Below are positions 9,804-16,480 of a stretch of 33,783 nucleotides of DNA, one piece after another. Origin of the DNA: a virus. A program made the position numbers and the translations under genes. The stretch lies in the IMG/VR virus record IMGVR_UViG_3300042402_002313, positions 1-33,783 of that record. One strand, written 5' to 3'. The notes beneath the pieces are model-generated. The model was not told the DNA's origin, did not search any database, and was given only the letters and a program-made list of their open reading frames with translations. Position 1 is the first letter of the stretch. Every line of letters starts with the position of its first letter.

Positions 9804-10526
9804 ATGGCTTTAGATGAAAAAATAATTAAAGAAATTGCAAGATATAATTCTATAAATAGATATATCATGGAACAAGATGTTCCACCACCACCTGCTGATC
9901 CATTAGCGGACCCTGCAGCGGCAGGAGCACCACCTGTAGATCCGGCAGCGGCAGGAGCACCACCTGCAGATCCTTTAGCTGATCCAGCAGCGGCAGGAGC
10001 ACCAACAGACCCTGCAGCACCAGCACCACCTGCGGCACCTGAAGGAGAACCTATTGATACAGAAGCTGATCCTGATGTTGAGGAAGTACCGGCAGAAGGT
10101 GAAGAGGGTGATGAAACTGAAGAATTAGATATTACTGATTTAGTTGATTCCCAAAAAACAATGGCGGATAAACAAGAAGAATATTTTACAAATCTTTTTG
10201 ATCAAATTAAAAACATGGAAACAAAGTTGGCTGAAATGGATTCTATTGTATCAAAATTAGATAGTTTAGAATCTAAAGTTGAAAAATACAGACCTAAAAC
10301 AGCACAAGAAAAATTAGAACTTCGTTCATTAGATTCTGGACCATTTAAACAAAATTTGTCTGACTTCTTTGATGAGAAAAAAGACGAGATGGAACAAACA
10401 GGAAAAAATGAATATGTTCTAACTCAAGATGAGGTTGACAGCTTTAGTCCTTCCGAAATTGAAAAATCATTCAATGAACCAATGGAAGATGAAGACGATA
10501 TTTTATTAAACAGATTTAACTCATAA
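9804..10526 (+). CDS. Pro/Ala-repeat, acidic, coiled-coil protein, probably structural
   Basis: A 240-residue protein with four visible parts. A basic amphipathic N-terminus ends in NSINRYIMEQ (residues 15-24). A Pro/Ala repeat follows at residues 27-79, built on PAAAGAP and ADPLADP units. An acidic stretch covers residues 81-114. A heptad-like coiled coil covers ~125-162, and the C-terminal domain includes VLTQDEVDSFSPSEIEKSF and ends in an acidic tail. The Pro/Ala region is coded by an unusually GC-rich tract with exact DNA repeats. No catalytic motif was seen. The layout of a disordered linker, coiled coil and compact tail fits a scaffold, tether or assembly factor, but no family is recognised. 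It begins 1 base after the small upstream gene and is followed immediately by a strong terminator, so it ends a transcription unit. Confidence 0.75.
   Translation: MALDEKIIKEIARYNSINRYIMEQDVPPPPADPLADPAAAGAPPVDPAAAGAPPADPLADPAAAGAPTDPAAPAPPAAPEGEPIDTEADPDVEEVPAEGEEGDETEELDITDLVDSQKTMADKQEEYFTNLFDQIKNMETKLAEMDSIVSKLDSLESKVEKYRPKTAQEKLELRSLDSGPFKQNLSDFFDEKKDEMEQTGKNEYVLTQDEVDSFSPSEIEKSFNEPMEDEDDILLNRFNS
9915..10004 (+). repeat. Short direct repeats encoding PAAAGAP units
   Basis: The 18-mer GCAGCGGCAGGAGCACCA occurs exactly three times, starting at 9915, 9945 and 9987. The 30- and 42-base spacing is a multiple of three, so the frame is kept. The tract is much richer in G+C than everything around it. 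Copy number could change by slippage or recombination without breaking the gene. Confidence 0.85.
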
Positions 10527-10564
10527 GTTTTAAGGTCGATATTTTCGACCTTAAACTTTTTTTT
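10527..10564 (+). terminator. Rho-independent terminator after the Pro/Ala-repeat gene
   Basis: Directly after the stop codon there is a perfect stem TAAGGTCGA / TCGACCTTA (10531-10539 with 10545-10553). Flanking A/T pairs extend it, the loop is 5 bases (TATTT), and eight T's follow (10557-10564). It closes the upstream structural unit before the gp32 promoter. Confidence 0.9.
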
Positions 10565-10575
10565 GGCGACACAAT

Positions 10576-10604
10576 TTGACTATAACTTTTTATACACCTA
10601 TAAT
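10576..10604 (+). promoter_or_regulatory. Promoter for the gp32 gene
   Basis: TTGACT (10576-10581) and TATAAT (10599-10604) are separated by exactly 17 bases, a near-perfect sigma70-type promoter. The same bases also read as TTTG (10575-10578), 22 bases, then TAATTTTA (10601-10608), close to the TTG-N(17-23)-TAnnTTTG promoters of Flavobacterium. Transcription would start near 10611 and leave a leader of about 25 bases before the ATG at 10637. It lies just after a terminator and before a gene needed in large amounts. The match is seen directly; activity is inferred. Confidence 0.7.
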
Positions 10605-10636
10605 TTTAACATATAAACTTTAATTTTTATTTACAC

Positions 10637-11503
10637 ATGGCGACAAATGTTTTAGATGCAGTACTAGCACAGTACGAACAATCAAATCAAAGTAGTACAA
10701 ACTCTACTTCAAAAATGTCTTCTGAAGACCGAATGAAAAAATATTTCGCGGCAATCTTAAAAGACAACGAAAAACAAGGACAGAAACGAGTTCGTATTCT
10801 ACCTACAACAGATGGATCTTCACCATTCAAAGAAGTATGGTTCCACGAAATCTTTGTGGACGGAAAATGGCAAAAATTTTATGATCCAGGAAAAAACGAC
10901 AACGAGCGTTCACCATTAACTGAAGTTTATGAAGAACTTATGTCAACTGGTAAAGAGTCAGACAAACAATTGGCAACACAATACAGATCTCGTAAGTTCT
11001 ATATTGTTAAGGTAATTGATCGTGACAACGAACAAGACGGTGTAAAATTTTGGAGATTTAAACACAATTACAAACAAGAAGGAATCCTTGATAAAATCAT
11101 TCCAATTTGGAAAGCAAAAGGTGATGTAACCGATCCTGATAAAGGTCGTGACTTAATCCTTGAGTTAACTAAAGCAAAAACACCAAAAGGTGCATTCTAC
11201 ACGGTTATCCAAACCGTTATGTATGATGACCCATCCCCAATTTCTGAAGACGTTAATCAAATGGCCGATTGGGTTGGTGATGAGTTGAAATGGGATGATG
11301 TTTATTCTAAAAAAGCGGTTGAGTATTTAGAGGCAATCGCAAGAGGAGAAACCCCACGTTGGGATTCAGAAAAAGGTGGTTATGTTTACTCTAACACTGA
11401 AACATCTGAAGTTTCTATGGGTGGTACATCAACACCTAAATCAATCAACGAAGTTGCTGATCCACAAGCAAACGACGAGGTTGACGAAGAATTACCATTC
11501 TAA
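10637..11503 (+). CDS. 32: gp32-like single-stranded DNA-binding protein
   Basis: A 288-residue protein of the T4 gp32 family. It coats single-stranded DNA during replication and recombination and contacts helicase, recombinase and polymerase. Evidence includes a polar N-terminal arm (residues 1-30), the family signature KRVRILP (50-56) followed by SSPFKEVWFHEIFVDGKW, an OB-fold-like basic/aromatic core (FYIVKVIDRD, VKFWRFKHNY), and an acidic C-terminus ending DEVDEELPF, the usual tail for partner binding. The length is close to T4 gp32 (301 residues). T4 gp32 binds zinc through three Cys and one His, but this protein has no cysteine, so the zinc site is absent. The gene has its own promoter and terminator and is followed by uvsX, a functional partner. 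There is no Shine-Dalgarno sequence. Confidence 0.88.
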   Translation: MATNVLDAVLAQYEQSNQSSTNSTSKMSSEDRMKKYFAAILKDNEKQGQKRVRILPTTDGSSPFKEVWFHEIFVDGKWQKFYDPGKNDNERSPLTEVYEELMSTGKESDKQLATQYRSRKFYIVKVIDRDNEQDGVKFWRFKHNYKQEGILDKIIPIWKAKGDVTDPDKGRDLILELTKAKTPKGAFYTVIQTVMYDDPSPISEDVNQMADWVGDELKWDDVYSKKAVEYLEAIARGETPRWDSEKGGYVYSNTETSEVSMGGTSTPKSINEVADPQANDEVDEELPF

Positions 11504-11522
11504 TTTATTATCAAATTAAATG

Positions 11523-11553
11523 AACGGGAGCAGTTTATTGTTCCCGTTTTTTT
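11523..11553 (+). terminator. Rho-independent terminator after gp32
   Basis: The stem AACGGGAGCA (11523-11532) pairs with TGTTCCCGTT (11539-11548) through one G-T wobble. The loop is 6 bases (GTTTAT), and the T run continues to 11553. It makes gp32 a monocistronic unit unless read through. Confidence 0.9.
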
Positions 11554-11583
11554 GTTTATATTTTATATAGTAATACAAAAATT

Positions 11584-12591
11584 ATGGCACTTAAAAAAAA
11601 CGACTTTAGTTCACTGAAGAAAAAATTCTCTTCAGATGCAAAATACAAACCACAAAGATTTTTTGATCTTGGTTCCGACTTCTTAGATGCGGTAGGTTTA
11701 CCTGGTCCCGCAATTGGACACCTTAACATGTATTTAGGTCACTCCGATACAGGAAAAACAACGGCATTGGTAAAAACGGCTGTTGATGCTCAAAAGAAAG
11801 GTATACTTCCTGTGTTTATTATTACAGAACAAAAATGGTCTTTTGATCATGCTAAACTTATGGGGTTTGAATGTGAGGAAGTAGTTGATGAAGAAACAGG
11901 TGAATTAACTTGGGACGGATTCTTCCTATTCAATAACAACTTCAGTTACATTGAACAGATCACAGATTATATTAACGAACTATTGGATGCACAACAAAAA
12001 GGTGAGTTAGATTATTCACTTTGTATTATGTGGGATTCAGTTGGATCAGTTCCTTGTAAAATGACTTATGAAGGTAAGGGTGGTAAACAACATAATGCCT
12101 CAACATTGGCAGATAAAATTGGTATGGGTATTAACCAAAGAATTTCAGGTTCACGTAAGTCAGATTCTAAACATGAGAATACCTTAATCATTGTTAATCA
12201 ACCTTGGGTAGAATTACCTGACAATCCATTTGGACAACCAAAGATTAAAGCAAAAGGTGGTGAAGCGATTTGGTTAAACTCATCATTGGTATTCTTATTT
12301 GGTAACCAAAAAGGTGCGGGAACAACAAAGATCACGGCAACAAAAGACAAGAGAACTGTAAAGTTCGCTCAAAGAACAAAAGTGTCGGTTATGAAAAATC
12401 ACATCAATGGTCTTGGATTTGAAGACGGAAGGATTATTGTGACACCACACGGATTTTTGCCAGGTAAAGATACTACTGAAGAAAAAGCATCAATAGAAAA
12501 GTATAAGAAAGAATATGCGGACTATTGGAAAGACATAATCGGAGTTGATGGTGACTTTGATTTGAAAACGGAAAAGGAAGAGGTTGAGTAG
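11584..12591 (+). CDS. uvsX: UvsX/RecA-like recombinase
   Basis: A 335-residue ATP-dependent strand-exchange protein of the RecA/UvsX family. It forms filaments on gp32-covered single strands, pairs them with duplex DNA, and supports recombination-dependent replication and repair. Walker A is GHSDTGKTT (residues 52-60). Walker B is LCIMWDS, with Asp151. The later strand LIIVNQPW (201-208) has the NQ pair at the place of the RecA L2-adjacent sensor. The C-terminus is rich in Glu and Lys. T4 UvsX is somewhat longer (about 390 residues). It follows the gp32 terminator, so it needs its own promoter or read-through. The AT-rich leader 11554-11583 (TATATTTTATATAG) may hold one, but I cannot define it. 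Its stop codon overlaps the next gene. Only the UvsX-versus-RecA naming is open. Confidence 0.88.
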   Translation: MALKKNDFSSLKKKFSSDAKYKPQRFFDLGSDFLDAVGLPGPAIGHLNMYLGHSDTGKTTALVKTAVDAQKKGILPVFIITEQKWSFDHAKLMGFECEEVVDEETGELTWDGFFLFNNNFSYIEQITDYINELLDAQQKGELDYSLCIMWDSVGSVPCKMTYEGKGGKQHNASTLADKIGMGINQRISGSRKSDSKHENTLIIVNQPWVELPDNPFGQPKIKAKGGEAIWLNSSLVFLFGNQKGAGTTKITATKDKRTVKFAQRTKVSVMKNHINGLGFEDGRIIVTPHGFLPGKDTTEEKASIEKYKKEYADYWKDIIGVDGDFDLKTEKEEVE

Positions 12592-13624
12592 AAATCATTC
12601 AAGATTAAAGGAAGTGTCCAAAACATTATTAGTAGACGGAAATAATTTATTGAAAATTGGGTTTCACGGTGTTAGAGAATTCTATCACAATGGGAAACAC
12701 GTTGGTGGTGTTTGGCACTTTCTGAATACTCTTCGTAAATTCTTAGAAGAACACAACTACGATAAGGTTGTGGTATTTTGGGATTCTAAAACCTCATCTT
12801 CACAAAGAAGATTGATTTACCCAAAGTACAAATTGAATCGGAGACCTTCCGAATCAGAACAAAAAGAAGATGCTTTCTTGGAACAAAAACAGAGGGTTAG
12901 ACAATACCTCGAGGAGATGTTTGTGAGACAACTGGAGACAGAACACTCAGAAGCTGATGACTTGATAGCTTATTACTGTCAAGTGTCCTTAGATGAGACA
13001 AAAACTATATTCTCAAGTGATAGGGATTTGACCCAACTTATCTCTGAGAAAGTATCAATTTATTCACCATCCACAAAACAATATTACAAGTTGGGGGACA
13101 AGATTAAATTACATGATATTGAAGTTCCCCACTTTAATGTTAAGACCGTAAAGATACTCACTGGTGATAGTTCCGACAACATTGACGGGATCTTTTATCT
13201 TGGTGAGAAAACTTTAATTAAATTATTTCCTGAGCTACTTGAAGAGTTAATACAAATACCCTATATTTTGAGTACAAGTACTAATTTACTTAAGGAGGAA
13301 AAGGGGAACGTAGCTCTTCAGAACCTATTAAGTGGTAAAACTAAAGAAGGTATTTTTGGTGATGAATTTTTTGTAATCAACCAAAAACTTGTTGACTTAG
13401 ATGAACCACTATTAAGTGATGAGGACAAAGAATTAGTTAGACTATATTATACTGAGTCGATGGATCCCGACGGAAGAGGACATAGAAATCTAATTAGAAT
13501 GATGATGGATGATGGATTTTTTAAATATCTACCTAAGGGTGACGACGCTTGGGTGGGGTTTTTAAAACCATTCCTCAAACTGACAAGAAAAGAAAAACAA
13601 AAATTTAGAAACAAAAAAAATTAA
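12584..13624 (+). CDS. rnh: RNase H/FEN-type 5'-3' nuclease
   Basis: A member of the flap-endonuclease/T4 RNase H family, which removes RNA primers and flaps during lagging-strand synthesis. Counting from the TTG at 12584, the metal-binding acidic residues are all present: LLVDGNN (Asp18), VVFWDSK (Asp67), HSEADDLIAYY (Glu123, Asp125, Asp126), FSSDRDLTQL (Asp146, Asp148) and LTGDSSDNIDGI (Asp195, Asp198), the last leading into the helix-3-turn-helix. The basic arch QRRLIYPKYKLNRRP (75-88) is typical. No in-frame ATG precedes the domain. Candidate starts are the TTG at 12584 (8-base overlap with uvsX) or a GTG at 12614, which would give a start just before KTLLVDGNN. At 336-346 residues it is slightly longer than T4 RNase H (305). 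It forms one unit with uvsX and the helicase. Confidence 0.86.
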   Translation: MSRNHSRLKEVSKTLLVDGNNLLKIGFHGVREFYHNGKHVGGVWHFLNTLRKFLEEHNYDKVVVFWDSKTSSSQRRLIYPKYKLNRRPSESEQKEDAFLEQKQRVRQYLEEMFVRQLETEHSEADDLIAYYCQVSLDETKTIFSSDRDLTQLISEKVSIYSPSTKQYYKLGDKIKLHDIEVPHFNVKTVKILTGDSSDNIDGIFYLGEKTLIKLFPELLEELIQIPYILSTSTNLLKEEKGNVALQNLLSGKTKEGIFGDEFFVINQKLVDLDEPLLSDEDKELVRLYYTESMDPDGRGHRNLIRMMMDDGFFKYLPKGDDAWVGFLKPFLKLTRKEKQKFRNKKN

Positions 13625-13633
13625 ACAAGCAAA

Positions 13634-14083
13634 ATGAAAGAACAGGATATAACAAAAGTAGAATTTTTGTTAATGTGTAACGATAACATCGTAGTTCAAA
13701 GATTCTTCAACGTTAGAAACTTTAATAAGAATGCTCACAAATCGGAGGAGTTTTTCTATTACATTACAAGTCTTTGTGATGAGTTAAAGTATGATTTGAA
13801 AATGAGATCTGTGTCTTATATGTTAGACAATCAATATGAAATTTCTGAAAATCCAGACGTATTAAATACATCAATAACTGATGGACCTGAGAATTTTAAC
13901 TTAATTATTAAGCTCGGAGATATGACAATTTGTCAGCGTGAGTTTAATGCTAAAGCATACCCCCCAAAGGTCAGATATACCGTAGACCTACGCCCAAAGT
14001 TAAAAAGCATACTTGCACAGCTTACTGACATTTTTTCAGGTAGAGATTTTAATTATTTTTACCCTGAATTTATCAAAAACTAA
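13634..14083 (+). CDS. Hypothetical protein within the replication cluster (149 residues)
   Basis: A compact mixed alpha/beta protein with no recognised motif, signal peptide or membrane segment. It starts MKEQDITKVEFLLMCNDNIV, continues with an aromatic/basic region (RFFNVRNFNKNAHKSEEFFY) and ends with a helix and an aromatic tail (FNYFYPEFIKN). It lies 9 bases after the 5' nuclease and 34 bases before the helicase. In T4 the neighbourhood of rnh holds dsbA, 33 and 59, so a replication accessory role (helicase loader, late-transcription co-activator, or dsDNA-binding protein) is possible from position. I see no sequence likeness to support any of these. Real gene: good coding sequence, tight packing, ATG start. 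Function unknown. Confidence 0.75.
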   Translation: MKEQDITKVEFLLMCNDNIVVQRFFNVRNFNKNAHKSEEFFYYITSLCDELKYDLKMRSVSYMLDNQYEISENPDVLNTSITDGPENFNLIIKLGDMTICQREFNAKAYPPKVRYTVDLRPKLKSILAQLTDIFSGRDFNYFYPEFIKN

Positions 14084-14085
14084 TA

Positions 14086-14093
14086 CTATTTAT
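14086..14093 (+). promoter_or_regulatory. CTATTTAT motif upstream of the helicase gene
   Basis: CTATTTAT lies in the 34-base gap, 24 bases before the helicase ATG. The same 8-mer lies in two other intergenic gaps, at 21356 and 30485. It could be the -10-like box of a phage-specific promoter. The spacing is compatible with a short leader, but activity is not shown. Confidence 0.35.
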
Positions 14094-14117
14094 TTTTACT
14101 AAACGAGAGAAAACTAT

Positions 14118-15500
14118 ATGGCGACAGGTAAAAATTTTGAGTATTTAGGTAATACTTTTCAATTACAATTATTAAATCAAATTATTGCAGATAAAGATTT
14201 TTCACATTCAATTATTGATGTGATTGAGAACAATTATTTTGAAAATAAGTATTTTAAAATCATCATTCAGATGATTAGAGAGTATTACACAAAATATGAC
14301 CACACACCGTCGTTTGATACGTTAGAACAAATTACAAAATCTGAATTACAACAAGAGCTAGCATCTAAAATTGTTATGGATACAATTAAGAAAATTAAAG
14401 ATGCACCTATCGATGGAGTAGGTTTTGTACAAGAAAAGGCTTTGAAATTCTGTAAACAACAAGAACTACAAAAGGTGATGGGTAAGGCTCAAAAGATCAT
14501 CGATGGTGGTGAGTTTGAGAACTATGACACACTTGAGGAAATGGTTAAAACCGCTCTTCAAGTTGGGGCAAAAGATACTTCTATGTTAGACGTATTCTCA
14601 AATCTTGATCAAGTCCTTGAGGACGATTACAGACACCCAATCCCAATGGGAATACCAGGTATTGACAGATTGTTAAAGGGAGGTTTGGCAAAAGGAGAAA
14701 TTGGTGTTATATTAGCCCCTACGGGAGTTGGTAAATCAACAGTTCTAACTAAGATGGCAAACCACGCATTTAATCTTGGGTTCAACGTACTTCAGATCTT
14801 TTTTGAGGATAACCCAAAGGTAATCCAAAGAAAACACTTCACCCTATGGACTAAAGTTCATCCTGACGATTTGTCAGAGAAAAAAGATGAGGTAATGAAA
14901 AGAGTTAGAGAGATTGAGGAGTCGATGCCTAATAAATTGATTATGAAAAAATTACCATCGGATACTATGACGATGTTACAAATCAAAAATCAAATTAGAA
15001 AAATGGTTTCTGACGGAATTAAAATTGATATGATTGTTTTAGATTATATTGATTGTATTGTACCTGATAAAAATTTAGGTGATGAATGGAAGAGTGAAGG
15101 ATCGGTAATGAGGGCTTTTGAGGCTATGTGTCACGAAATGAATCTTGTGGGATGGACCGCAACTCAAGGTAACAGATCCTCAATATCTTCAGAAGTTGTA
15201 ACCACAGATCAAATGGGTGGGTCAATTAAGAAAGCACAAGTAGGTCACGTTATTATTTCAGTTGCAAAAACATTACAACAGAAAGAAATGAAATTGGCGA
15301 CTATAGCAATAACTAAATCCCGAATCGGTGATGACGGTGTCGTATTTGAAAACTGTAAGTTTGATAATGCAATGATTGAAATAGACACAGAAAGTTCAAT
15401 GACTTTCTTAGGTCTTGAAGAACAAAAAGAAGAAAGACAAAGACAACGAGTTAAAGAACTCTTAGAAAAGAGAAAACAACGAGAAACACAGTCAAATTAA
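14118..15500 (+). CDS. 41: Replicative DNA helicase, gp41/DnaB family
   Basis: A 460-residue hexameric 5'-3' helicase that unwinds the fork and normally works with a primase. It has the two-part layout of the family. The helical N-terminal domain (residues ~1-150) includes LGNTFQLQLLNQIIADKDFS. The RecA-like motor follows, with Walker A APTGVGKST (200-208), Walker B MIVLDYID (305-312) and the switch strand VGWTATQGNRS (344-354). KSRIGDDG (400-407) is the usual place of the arginine finger, with Arg402. The linker motif MGIPGIDRLLKGGLAKGEIG precedes Walker A, as in T4 gp41 and DnaB. The length is close to T4 gp41 (475). No primase is in this window, so it is presumably elsewhere. It belongs to the same + strand run as uvsX and the 5' nuclease. 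Confidence 0.9.
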   Translation: MATGKNFEYLGNTFQLQLLNQIIADKDFSHSIIDVIENNYFENKYFKIIIQMIREYYTKYDHTPSFDTLEQITKSELQQELASKIVMDTIKKIKDAPIDGVGFVQEKALKFCKQQELQKVMGKAQKIIDGGEFENYDTLEEMVKTALQVGAKDTSMLDVFSNLDQVLEDDYRHPIPMGIPGIDRLLKGGLAKGEIGVILAPTGVGKSTVLTKMANHAFNLGFNVLQIFFEDNPKVIQRKHFTLWTKVHPDDLSEKKDEVMKRVREIEESMPNKLIMKKLPSDTMTMLQIKNQIRKMVSDGIKIDMIVLDYIDCIVPDKNLGDEWKSEGSVMRAFEAMCHEMNLVGWTATQGNRSSISSEVVTTDQMGGSIKKAQVGHVIISVAKTLQQKEMKLATIAITKSRIGDDGVVFENCKFDNAMIEIDTESSMTFLGLEEQKEERQRQRVKELLEKRKQRETQSN

Positions 15501-15522
15501 CAAATAAATAAATTTATAATAA

Positions 15523-16470
15523 ATGGAAAAAATACTAGTAGAAAATCCTAGTCGGTTCGTCATCTTCCCTATTGAACACAATGATATTTGGGAATATTAC
15601 AAACAACACCAAGCGGCTTTTTGGACGGCAGAAGAGGTGGATTTAACTAATGACATCAGAGATTGGGAAAAATTAACAGACAATGAGAAATACTTTGTTA
15701 AAAACGTATTATCATTTTTCGCGGCATCAGACGGAATTGTAAACGAAAACTTAGCGGAAAACTTTTACCGAGAAGTACAATATCCTGAGGCGAAGTTCTT
15801 TTACGGATTCCAATTGGCGATGGAAAATATTCACTCACTTATGTATTCATTATTGATTGACACATACATTAACAACCCAAAAGAAAAAGATGAGTGTTTC
15901 AATGCGATAGATAGATTACCTGCGGTTCAGAAAAAAGCTAAGTGGGCTTTAGAGTGGATTGAAAAATCGTCATTTGCGGAAAGATTAGTTGCATTTGCTG
16001 CTGTTGAAGGTATCTTTTTTTCAGGTTCGTTCTGTTCTATTTTCTGGATGAAATCAAGAGGAATCATGCAAGGTTTATGTAATGCTAACTCACTTATCTT
16101 TAAAGATGAAAACTTACATTGTGATTTCGCAATTCACTTATTAAACAATCACTTAGAGAATAAACCTTCTGAAAAACGAATAAAAGAGATTCTATTGTCA
16201 GCTCTTGAAATTGAAAAAGAGTTCATTACAGAATCACTTCCTGTTTCTTTGATCGGTATGAACTCAAACTTAATGAAACAATATCTTGAGTTTGTTGTTG
16301 ATGGGTTACTAATGAAAATGGGTTGTAGTAAAGAATTTAACGTAGAACAACCATTCAAATTTATGGAACAAATTGCGGTTGAAACTAAAGGTAATTTCTT
16401 TGAATCAAGAACAATGGAATATCAGAAGGCAAAACTGAATGAAACAATAACATTTACAGACGACTTTTAA
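15523..16470 (+). CDS. nrdB: Ribonucleotide reductase class I small subunit (NrdB)
   Basis: The beta subunit of class I ribonucleotide reductase. It holds the di-iron centre and tyrosyl radical used by NrdA to turn ribonucleotides into deoxyribonucleotides. All expected ligands are visible: Asp70 in [13 protein letters not shown], Glu101 and His104 in [10 protein letters not shown] with the radical Tyr108 four residues on, Glu162 in FAAVEGIFF, and Glu196 and His199 in KDENLHCDF. The spacing Asp-31-Glu-3-His-4-Tyr matches eukaryote-type R2 proteins, and the [13 protein letters not shown] stretch is characteristic of them. The C-terminus (TITFTDDF) fits the peptide that docks on NrdA. At 315 residues the length is normal. 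It lies 22 bases after the helicase and 10 before nrdA. Confidence 0.95.
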   Translation: MEKILVENPSRFVIFPIEHNDIWEYYKQHQAAFWTAEEVDLTNDIRDWEKLTDNEKYFVKNVLSFFAASDGIVNENLAENFYREVQYPEAKFFYGFQLAMENIHSLMYSLLIDTYINNPKEKDECFNAIDRLPAVQKKAKWALEWIEKSSFAERLVAFAAVEGIFFSGSFCSIFWMKSRGIMQGLCNANSLIFKDENLHCDFAIHLLNNHLENKPSEKRIKEILLSALEIEKEFITESLPVSLIGMNSNLMKQYLEFVVDGLLMKMGCSKEFNVEQPFKFMEQIAVETKGNFFESRTMEYQKAKLNETITFTDDF

Positions 16471-16480
16471 ATATTAGATT

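Noticed and set aside
9915-10004. CRISPR-like array from the regularly spaced 18-mers
   Set aside because: Only three copies, unequal spacing, all within one reading frame and explained by PAAAGAP protein repeats.
10527-10636. tRNA or small RNA gene in the largest gap
   Set aside because: The gap is filled by a terminator and a promoter; no cloverleaf-like fold was seen there or in any other gap.
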